Shown here piece by piece: positions 1 through 5,229 of a DNA stretch of 10,873 nt. Made by a program: the position numbers and the translations under genes. The stretch is from Moraxellaceae bacterium. Lineage in GTDB: Bacteria > Pseudomonadota > Gammaproteobacteria > Pseudomonadales > Moraxellaceae. The stretch spans positions 1 through 10,873 of the forward strand of contig JACMMY010000158.1 of NCBI GenBank assembly GCA_014378805.1, in the 5' to 3' direction. Each line of letters opens with the position of its first letter. The first letter of the stretch is position 1. The notes under the pieces are model-generated. The model searched no databases. It worked only from the letters and a program-made list of their open reading frames with translations, and was not told the origin of the DNA.

Positions 1-112
1 AAGCAATAAGAAAGTGCAAAGTAACTTTGTCTTCAAGTAATGTTTTTATCTGTGACTCGTTATAGTTCAATAGGCTTCCAAGCCATGATTCGAAAGTTGA
101 CTCTATAGGCAT
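1..112 (-). CDS. Hypothetical protein, N-terminal 37 residues (3' part beyond window)
   Basis: An open frame on the minus strand starts at ATG 112-110 and runs without a stop to the left edge, giving 37 residues that begin MPIESTFESWLGSLLNYNES. A GAGAG Shine-Dalgarno-like stretch lies about 6 nt before the ATG. Further upstream is a perfect TATAAT (minus strand, 153-158) with a weak TTTATC at the right distance. The start of the peptide is acidic and amphipathic, with no signal peptide or membrane segment in the visible part. I do not recognise the family. The start, ribosome site and promoter together make a real gene more likely than not, but 37 codons is too short to be sure. Confidence 0.5.
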   Translation of the reverse strand, partial: MPIESTFESWLGSLLNYNESQIKTLLEDKVTLHFLIA

Positions 113-152
113 AATAACTCTCTAAAAATATTCATATCTAAACAACGTCAAA

Positions 153-181
153 ATTATATTTAACCTTACCCGCGCGATAAA
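153..181 (-). promoter_or_regulatory. Candidate sigma70 promoter for the left-edge gene
   Basis: On the minus strand TTTATC (176-181) is followed by a 17-nt spacer and a perfect TATAAT (153-158). Transcription would start near position 146, leaving a leader of about 33 nt before the ATG at 112. The -10 is perfect and the -35 matches only 3 of 6 bases. The surrounding 113-247 is AT-rich and contains no gene that I can see. Confidence 0.4.
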
Positions 182-247
182 TCACCGCAATCAAACATCA
201 ACCAACACTCTCAAATAGAACCCGTTGCCGCCATTACGAGCAATTCA

Positions 248-1018
248 CTACCCCACAGCCACCAAATCACAGAACCAAAACCCTTTAGTTTCAACAACAG
301 ATTGACACACATACTGATCAGCATCTTGTTCATCTGATTGAGTACTGATTGGCATCGGGGTCGGTAATGGACGATAAATCACTTCGCCGAGCGTGACCTG
401 AATCGGCTGACGATAAATTGGTCCTGCAAAACAAAAAGTATGGTATTCGCCATTTTCACCACACGGATCAACATGCGCGGGCAACTCGGCAATAAATGAT
501 GAGTTAATCTCACGACCCGCCCAAGATTGATCCAAATAACCATCATTAATGCAACAGGTAATGGTGGAAAAACCTTGTGCGACAAACGTCTGAATAAGCT
601 CGCTAGTATTCGAATGCCACAACGGAAACACGGCGGTTAAACCGACTTTTTCCAATTGCCGCTCACGATATTCACGTAAATCCTGCAAGAAGATATCGCC
701 AAAAATCACATGCGTCACGCCTTGGGCTTTGGCTTTGTTTAAGCCGTCGGTCATTTGCTGTTCGTATTCTTCATTGCTACCCGCGCGTACCCACACCTTA
801 ATCAACGGTAAGCCAATCGCATCCGCTTGCGCATCTAACAATTCCTCGCGCACGCCATGCATGGAAATACGACCGAAATCCGCATTTAACGTGGTCAACA
901 GCGTGACGACTTCGAAGCTTTGTTGTGCTTTATATAAAGCCATCGCGGAATCTTTACCGCCGCTCCAGCACATCAGCGCTTTCGGTTTTTGATCGAAATG
1001 AATTGGTGAGTGAGTCAT
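248..1018 (-). CDS. DUF71 / Dph6-related PP-loop ATP pyrophosphatase
   Basis: Predicted cytosolic adenine-nucleotide alpha-hydrolase of the DUF71 (COG2102) family, 256 aa. The N-terminal PP-loop SGGKDS (residues 19-24) binds ATP and is preceded by the usual strand KALMCW. Other family landmarks are MHGVR (53-57), FGDIF followed by an LREYRE helix (107-120), PLWH (132-135), and the signature DPCGENGEYHTF (184-195). In eukaryotes and archaea the family amidates diphthine on EF2. Bacteria lack diphthamide, so the substrate here is unknown; comparative genomics has linked some bacterial members to B12 salvage, but nothing next to this gene supports that. The ATG at 1018 has only a weak ribosome site; a later Met (residue 16) would also keep the PP-loop, so the start is not certain. 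It sits downstream of the cysteine-rich gene, separated by 139 bp that hold an inverted repeat. Confidence 0.88.
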   Translation of the reverse strand: MTHSPIHFDQKPKALMCWSGGKDSAMALYKAQQSFEVVTLLTTLNADFGRISMHGVREELLDAQADAIGLPLIKVWVRAGSNEEYEQQMTDGLNKAKAQGVTHVIFGDIFLQDLREYRERQLEKVGLTAVFPLWHSNTSELIQTFVAQGFSTITCCINDGYLDQSWAGREINSSFIAELPAHVDPCGENGEYHTFCFAGPIYRQPIQVTLGEVIYRPLPTPMPISTQSDEQDADQYVCQSVVETKGFWFCDLVAVG

Positions 1019-1060
1019 AGAACGATTTCTTAAATTTAGGATGTAAGGTGAATGATTTAA

Positions 1061-1140
1061 AGTTCACTGAGCTTGTCGAAGTGAAGGTCTTAATTTTTAT
1101 CGCTGAGTATCCCCGCGCATTTCGACAGGCTCAATGAGCT
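1061..1140. repeat. Inverted repeat of the dispersed TTCGACA type
   Basis: Two 23-bp arms, 1061-1083 and 1118-1140, are inverted copies of each other and match at 19 of 23 positions, around a 34-bp spacer. The core of the left arm is CTGAGCTTGTCGAAGTG, and of the right arm TTTCGACAGGCTCAATGAG. This core resembles an intergenic repeat that I recall as scattered through many proteobacterial genomes (REP-like). Such repeats often mark spaces between transcripts; transcribed, it could fold into a stem-loop between the cysteine-rich gene and the DUF71 gene. No run of T follows on the minus strand, so it is not a typical Rho-independent terminator. Confidence 0.75.
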
Positions 1141-1157
1141 ATTTTAGATGGCATTAA

Positions 1158-1523
1158 TTATTTTTTGACATTCACATGACCATAAGGACAGTGGCGGCAG
1201 ATATTGCCACAACATTCTCCGCGCTTCAGAAAGAACCAGCGCGAAAAAACCCACAGTCCATTTTCAATCGTGTAATCAAGCCCTTCAATCAGCGGTTGCC
1301 CTTGGCAGGCTGTCGCGGCGGCGGGTGCAGCGACATGTACCGAGCGATCATCAATGGTTTGTTCGATATGAGCTTTGGTCATCGCTGTGAGGCAGGTTGG
1401 ACAGACGCAGTCAGTGTTGGATACACAACTAAAAATAGCAGGGTAAGTCATACACCAGCATGCGCCTGTGGTGCAACCAGAGCAGTCAAAAACAGTTTGG
1501 CAAAGGGTGCAGGTTTTATTCAT
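1158..1523 (-). CDS. Small cysteine-rich protein, CWC domain plus DUF5522
   Basis: A 121-aa protein with 15 cysteines. The N-terminal half looks like the Cys_rich_CWC family: C5-x2-C8, C14-x2-C17, the CWC triplet at 22-24, then C39, C41 and C44. After an Ala-rich linker, residues 77-115 look like DUF5522: PLIEGLDYTIENGLWVF, a tryptophan/phenylalanine-rich patch, then KRGECCGNICRHCPYG with C104, C105, C109 and C112. The pattern suggests metal binding (zinc or iron-sulfur), which is inference; neither family has a function that I know of. The ATG at 1523 is preferred over an in-frame TTG one codon upstream, because AAGG lies 4 nt before the ATG but only 1 nt before the TTG. The gene begins 13 nt after the rsmB stop, so it is probably translated from the fmt-rsmB message. 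Confidence 0.85.
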   Translation of the reverse strand: MNKTCTLCQTVFDCSGCTTGACWCMTYPAIFSCVSNTDCVCPTCLTAMTKAHIEQTIDDRSVHVAAPAAATACQGQPLIEGLDYTIENGLWVFSRWFFLKRGECCGNICRHCPYGHVNVKK

Positions 1524-1536
1524 CAAACCTTATCCA

Positions 1537-2907
1537 TCAAACTTTATCTAAAACGGCAAAATAGAACCCATCACCACTATCTGTCGCAGGGAAACATTGA
1601 CGACCGACAGGGCGTTGAATGCCCCAATCCGCAACAATCGGTTTCTCAACCGCATTTGGCGTACGTTCAAGGAAGGCAACAATTTGATCTTCGTTTTCAG
1701 CTTTGAGCAGTGAGCAAGTGATATACACCAAGCGTCCACCAACTTTCAGTTGTGACCACAAGTGATCCAGCAGCTTCGCTTGCAACTCGACCGTCTGAGC
1801 AATATCAGTCTCTAACCTGAGCAACCGAATATCAGGATGACGGCGCAAAACCCCCGTCGCACTGCACGGTGCATCCAGCAAAATGGCATCAATCGGAGTT
1901 TCTGCTTGCCATGAACTCGCATCAGCAGTCGCTACCGTCACGCGGGTTTGGTCAAACAGCTCTAAACGATTGAGATTTTCACGGACACGCTTTAAACGAT
2001 AAGAATCACTATCGAGCGCAATTAGTTTTTGCGGGGTGTATTGCTCAAGCAAATGTGCGGTTTTACCACCCGGTGCAGCGCACGCATCGAGAACAATTTT
2101 ACCGTCCAAACCTTTGAAATCCGCATCATTAAACAACGCCGCACAACGCTGCGCGTTTAAATCCTGTACCGAAAACCAACCTTCCAAATAACCGGGAAGG
2201 CTAGGAATACTGACATGTTGTAAGAGTTGAATCGCCTCAGGGGTATTCGCATCGGTTGCATTCGAGTTCACGCCTTGCAGCGCAAGCGCATCCAAATAAC
2301 CAGTTCGCGTCCGCTGACGTTTATTCACGCGCAAAAATAACGGCGCACTATGACGTAACGACTCCGCGAGTCCTCGCCATTCATCGCCCCAATCTTTTTT
2401 CAGTTGCTTGGCGAGCCAATCAGGCAACGCATGATGCTGATCAAAAATCGCTTGAAGTTCAGTTTGTTCGCGCAACGTGCGACGCAGTAAGGCATTGACC
2501 AAACCACTGGCTTTTTCTTGCCCAAGTTGTTTTGCCGCATCAACCGTTTCGCTAATTGCCGCATGTGGCGGAATACGCGTCTGGAAAATTTGATACAAAC
2601 CCAGATGCAATGCAGCCTGCACACGATTATCTGTCAATGGTCGCGCGAGCATCGGTTGTAAGACTTCATCCAACGCAAACCAATGGCGCAACGTGCCCAT
2701 CACTAATTCATTAAACAAACCACGGTCACGTTCAGCTGTTTTTTCCAAAGCTTTTGGCAACAATGTATTGAGCGATTCACCTTCTTGCACACTCACGATC
2801 ACGCGAATCACTTGTGCGCGCAGATTGAGCGCGGCAGGACGTGGTTTTGCATTCGCAGGTGCATTATGAAACTTGCGGGGTTTGTCAGATCTCGGAGGAA
2901 GGCTCAT
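1537..2907 (-). CDS. rsmB: 16S rRNA (cytosine-967-C5)-methyltransferase RsmB
   Basis: Methylates C967 of 16S rRNA at carbon 5 using S-adenosylmethionine. The protein has 456 aa, about 27 more than E. coli RsmB, mostly a basic proline/alanine-rich N-terminal tail (residues 1-27). A NusB-like RNA-binding domain follows (about 28-165, with GLFNELVMGTLRHW), then a linker and the Rossmann-type methyltransferase domain. Visible motifs are DACAAPGGKT (274-283, SAM binding), DAPCSATG (345-352, Cys348) and YITCSL (395-400, catalytic Cys398), ending in SGDGFYFAVL. Its ATG overlaps the fmt stop in an ATGA (2904-2907), and AAGGA lies about 9 nt upstream inside fmt, so the two are translationally coupled. 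fmt-rsmB (fmt-sun) is a classic bacterial pair, often preceded by def, which is absent here. Confidence 0.96.
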   Translation of the reverse strand: MSLPPRSDKPRKFHNAPANAKPRPAALNLRAQVIRVIVSVQEGESLNTLLPKALEKTAERDRGLFNELVMGTLRHWFALDEVLQPMLARPLTDNRVQAALHLGLYQIFQTRIPPHAAISETVDAAKQLGQEKASGLVNALLRRTLREQTELQAIFDQHHALPDWLAKQLKKDWGDEWRGLAESLRHSAPLFLRVNKRQRTRTGYLDALALQGVNSNATDANTPEAIQLLQHVSIPSLPGYLEGWFSVQDLNAQRCAALFNDADFKGLDGKIVLDACAAPGGKTAHLLEQYTPQKLIALDSDSYRLKRVRENLNRLELFDQTRVTVATADASSWQAETPIDAILLDAPCSATGVLRRHPDIRLLRLETDIAQTVELQAKLLDHLWSQLKVGGRLVYITCSLLKAENEDQIVAFLERTPNAVEKPIVADWGIQRPVGRQCFPATDSGDGFYFAVLDKV

Positions 2908-3893
2908 TGACTTATTCCTTGTAGGCGTTGCCCAATGTGAAGTTTTTGCGCTTGAAGAATTTGTACGCTATTCAGCGGTTTGCCGCCAGCCCATTGCAGT
3001 TGGGTGAGGCGTAGCGACAGCCCATCCCCACAACGAACTGTTACGCCAAGTCTATCTATATGAATGATTTCGCCTGCTTGCCCTGCATTCGCTGCAGTCT
3101 CCAGCAATTCCGCTGACCAAACTCGCAACACGTCATCACCGATTTGGGTATACGCGACAGGCCAAGGTTGTAAGCCGCGAACCAAGCGATCTAAAACGGT
3201 CGCTGGTTGTGTCCAGTCAATTTTGCCTTCGGCTTTGGTTAATTTTGCCGCGTAATTGGCGAGGTCATTGTCTTGCTTGGTTCTATTGTCTTGATAATGC
3301 CCTAATTTTTCTAATGAGTGGACAACCGCTTCACCGCCCAATGATGCCAAGCGATCATGCAGCGTCGCGCTGGTGTCGGTATTTTCAATCGGCAGCGTTG
3401 CCGTAAACAACATGTCGCCTGTGTCGAGTCCTGCATCCATTTGCATGATGGTAATGCCTGTCTCTGTATCGCCTGCCAAAATCGCCCGATGAATCGGCGC
3501 CGCTCCACGCCAGCGCGGGAGGAGTGAGGCATGAATGTTCAGACAACCCAAACGTGGCATATCCAAGACGGTTTGCGGCAAAATCAAGCCATACGCCGCA
3601 ACAATCATGGCATCGACATTCGAATCCGCAACAATCTGCGCCAGTTCCGCTTGTGCGGCACGGCCTTCTTCAGTGCTACTTTTCAGATGAATCGGTTGAT
3701 AGACAGGAATATTCTGCGTCAACGCGAGTGCTTTCACCGCTGACGGTGTCATTTTTTGCCCACGTCCAGACGGACGATCAGGCTGTGTATAAACCGCACA
3801 AATGTTGTGTCCAGCATCGATTAAAGCTTGCAGCGCAGTCGCCGCAAATTCAGGTGTTCCAGCAAAAATTAAATTCACAGTCGTTGTTTTCAA
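2904..3893 (-). CDS. fmt: Methionyl-tRNA formyltransferase
   Basis: Transfers a formyl group from 10-formyl-tetrahydrofolate to initiator Met-tRNA in the cytosol. The protein has 329 aa, a normal family length. The N-terminal Rossmann domain begins NLIFAGTPEFAATAL and has the QPDRPSGRGQK loop (37-47). The active site is intact: N119 and H121 in LNIHASLLP, SLLPRWRGAAPI (123-134), and D157 in GLDTGD; these correspond to E. coli N106, H108 and D144, all shifted by 13. The C-terminal tRNA-binding domain follows from about residue 215. The start is TTG at 3893; no in-frame ATG exists between it and the upstream stop (TAA, 3917-3915), and the only near alternative is GTG at codon 6. There is no clear Shine-Dalgarno sequence. 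It overlaps rsmB by 4 nt. def is not upstream; a LysR gene is. Confidence 0.96.
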   Translation of the reverse strand: MKTTTVNLIFAGTPEFAATALQALIDAGHNICAVYTQPDRPSGRGQKMTPSAVKALALTQNIPVYQPIHLKSSTEEGRAAQAELAQIVADSNVDAMIVAAYGLILPQTVLDMPRLGCLNIHASLLPRWRGAAPIHRAILAGDTETGITIMQMDAGLDTGDMLFTATLPIENTDTSATLHDRLASLGGEAVVHSLEKLGHYQDNRTKQDNDLANYAAKLTKAEGKIDWTQPATVLDRLVRGLQPWPVAYTQIGDDVLRVWSAELLETAANAGQAGEIIHIDRLGVTVRCGDGLSLRLTQLQWAGGKPLNSVQILQAQKLHIGQRLQGISQ

Positions 3894-3913
3894 TACATGA
3901 AGAGATGGTGGTG

Positions 3914-3919
3914 ATTATA
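3914..3919 (-). promoter_or_regulatory. Candidate -10 element for fmt-rsmB
   Basis: A perfect TATAAT lies on the minus strand 20 nt before the TTG start of fmt. No good -35 sits at 16-18 nt; the closest is TTCAAA with a 21-nt spacer. A start about 7 nt downstream would leave a 5' leader of only some 13 nt with no Shine-Dalgarno sequence. The element lies between the palindromic repeat and fmt, which suggests that fmt has its own promoter rather than reading from the LysR gene. Confidence 0.4.
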
Positions 3920-3947
3920 ACTGACTAGGGGGCAGCTTGCTTTGAAG

Positions 3948-3968
3948 TCTTCCCCAGAGGGGGAAAGA
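3948..3968. repeat. Small GC-rich hairpin beside the large palindrome
   Basis: CTTCCCC (3949-3955) and GGGGGAAAG (3959-3967) form an imperfect inverted repeat around AGA. It resembles the C-run/G-run units of the neighbouring palindrome and is probably a degenerate part of the same repeat element. On the minus strand it lies downstream of the LysR gene and just upstream of the likely fmt promoter. Confidence 0.55.
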
Positions 3969-3997
3969 TTTAGAAGGGGGTGCTTTTTATAAATAAT

Positions 3998-4090
3998 ATC
4001 AAAAGCAAATCCCTCCTAACCTCCCTTTGCAAAGGGAGGAACGGTTCCCTCCTTAGAAAAAGGAGGGCTAGGGAGGATTTTGCTTTTGAT
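3998..4090. repeat. Large nested palindrome, REP/MITE-like
   Basis: A 93-bp near-palindrome begins ATCAAAAGCAAA and ends TTTTGCTTTTGAT, so the ends are inverted copies. Each arm holds its own smaller palindrome: 4020-4039 (CCTCCCTTTGCAAAGGGAGG, perfect over 20 bp) and CCCTCCTT (4047-4054) with AAGGAGGG (4060-4067) around a 5-nt loop. There is no coding capacity. The nested structure and terminal inverted repeats fit a small non-autonomous mobile or REP-type element, and CCCTCC/GGGAGG repeats of this look are common in bacterial intergenic DNA. It lies 32 bp past the LysR stop and may also end or insulate that transcript. Confidence 0.75.
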
Positions 4091-4121
4091 CTTCATTGAA
4101 ATTAATACTTCTCGTAAGACC

Positions 4122-5054
4122 TTATGATAAATCAACAATGCCCTCACGGATTTGTATTGCAAATTGGAGCAGGTTGTGTGCGGAGGGTGGAGCGTTGTGT
4201 TGGTGTAAAACCAGTCCTGTTTCCATCATCGGCGAATCTTCACTCAATGCTTTATAAACAACGCCAGTACGCTGCAATGTACGCATCGAATTGGGAACCA
4301 AGGCAAAACCCATTCCAGCAGAGACCAGTCCAATCATCGTCTGCATCTGAATCGCCTGCTGGCCCAGCAATGGCTCGATGCCAAGATGTGCACAGTATCC
4401 AGTGATGAGATCGTGCAAGGCGGGTGAGCTTTCCCGAGGAAATAGGATTAAAGGTAAATGTGCCATATCACGTAGATTAATTGTTTCGGCATCGCCTATT
4501 TCGTCTTTCTCATCGAGCCATTTCTGCGGCATGGCAATGATGAGCGGGTCCGAGGATATCTGATGATAGTCAAGTCCCGGCGGAAAGTCTCGATGCGTTG
4601 GGGCGATGACGAGTCCAGCATCAATATCATTGTTTAACAGTGCTTGAACTTGGATATTGCTTGTGGCTTCTTGTAATGTGATTTCAACATCGGGGTAGGC
4701 TGCTGAAAAGTGACTGACGATCTCAGGCAAGACACCATAAACTGTGGTGCTGACAAAACTCAGACGGAGGGTTCCGATTTCGCCGCGCGCTAAACGTTTG
4801 GCAACTTGTGGCAGGGCTTCGGTTTTATTCAAAATCAGACGGACATGGGGCAACCATAATGCACCGACGGCTGTCAGGCTGACGCTACGATTCGTACGAT
4901 TAAATAAGGCGATGCCTAGTTCTTGCTCCAGCGCCTGAATACTCTGACTTAAAGGCGGTTGCGTCATATGTAAACGTGTAGCCGCCCGCCCGAAATGGAG
5001 TTCTTCAGCCACGGCGACGAAGTGTCTAAGCGATCTCAGATTGGTTGAAATCAT
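4122..5054 (-). CDS. LysR-family transcriptional regulator
   Basis: A 310-aa DNA-binding regulator. The N-terminal winged helix-turn-helix covers about residues 4-63: LRSLRHFVAVAEELHFGRAA, then TRLHMTQPPLSQSIQALEQELG, with FNRTNRSVSLTAVG forming the wing. A linker helix follows (about 65-90), then the periplasmic-binding-protein-like effector domain (about 92-300) with VSAGMGFALVPNSM near the end. The recognition helix and general look resemble the CatM/BenM/CbnR-like branch, but the effector cannot be read from sequence. The ATG at 5054 is close to where LysR proteins normally begin, and AGG lies about 12 nt upstream. It is divergent from ilvD with 175 bp between them, the usual LysR arrangement, so ilvD is the best guess for a target and autorepression is likely (inference). 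Confidence 0.93.
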   Translation of the reverse strand: MISTNLRSLRHFVAVAEELHFGRAATRLHMTQPPLSQSIQALEQELGIALFNRTNRSVSLTAVGALWLPHVRLILNKTEALPQVAKRLARGEIGTLRLSFVSTTVYGVLPEIVSHFSAAYPDVEITLQEATSNIQVQALLNNDIDAGLVIAPTHRDFPPGLDYHQISSDPLIIAMPQKWLDEKDEIGDAETINLRDMAHLPLILFPRESSPALHDLITGYCAHLGIEPLLGQQAIQMQTMIGLVSAGMGFALVPNSMRTLQRTGVVYKALSEDSPMMETGLVLHQHNAPPSAHNLLQFAIQIREGIVDLS

Positions 5055-5089
5055 ATATTTTTAGACCTATTCGGATATATTTAATATAT

Positions 5090-5118
5090 TTTACTCGATA
5101 AATAAGGGCGAGTATGCT
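5090..5118 (+). promoter_or_regulatory. Candidate ilvD promoter
   Basis: TTTACT (5090-5095), a 17-nt spacer and TATGCT (5113-5118) match the sigma70 consensus at 4 of 6 positions in each box. A start near 5125 would give a leader of about 105 nt containing the inverted repeat at 5132-5162. A second option nearer the gene, TTGAAA (5177-5182) with TATTTG (5200-5205), is weaker at the -10. The choice is uncertain. Confidence 0.3.
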
Positions 5119-5131
5119 GATCTTACGATGT

Positions 5132-5162
5132 TATGCCTTTCCCTGAGTCCGCATAAGGCATA
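5132..5162. promoter_or_regulatory. Inverted repeat in the LysR-ilvD control region, possible operator
   Basis: TATGCCTT (5132-5139) and AAGGCATA (5155-5162) are perfect inverted copies around a 15-nt spacer, and a second overlapping pair, TTATGC (5131-5136) and GCATAA (5151-5156), uses the same bases. LysR proteins bind interrupted inverted repeats between divergent genes, so this is the best operator candidate in the gap. It could instead form an RNA hairpin in the ilvD leader; no T run follows, so it is not a simple terminator. Confidence 0.4.
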
Positions 5163-5229
5163 GAATTATCCCCAATTTGAAACACACCTTGACCCACGCT
5201 ATTTGCTAGGCACATAAAAGGAATATCCC

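Noticed and set aside
1524..1526. TTG one codon upstream as start of the cysteine-rich gene
   Set aside because: The AAGG ribosome site is only 1 nt from the TTG but 4 nt from the following ATG, so the ATG is the better start.
1176..1706. 176-codon open frame on the plus strand
   Set aside because: It lies antisense to the rsmB 3' end and the CWC-DUF5522 gene, both of which have clear family motifs; its translation shows no domain and it has no ribosome site.
3524..3928. 134-codon plus-strand frame opposite fmt
   Set aside because: It is a shadow of the fmt coding strand, with no recognisable motifs.
5189..5217. TTGACC with ACATAA as an ilvD promoter
   Set aside because: The -10 match is poor and the start of transcription would fall on or past the ribosome site, too close to the ATG.
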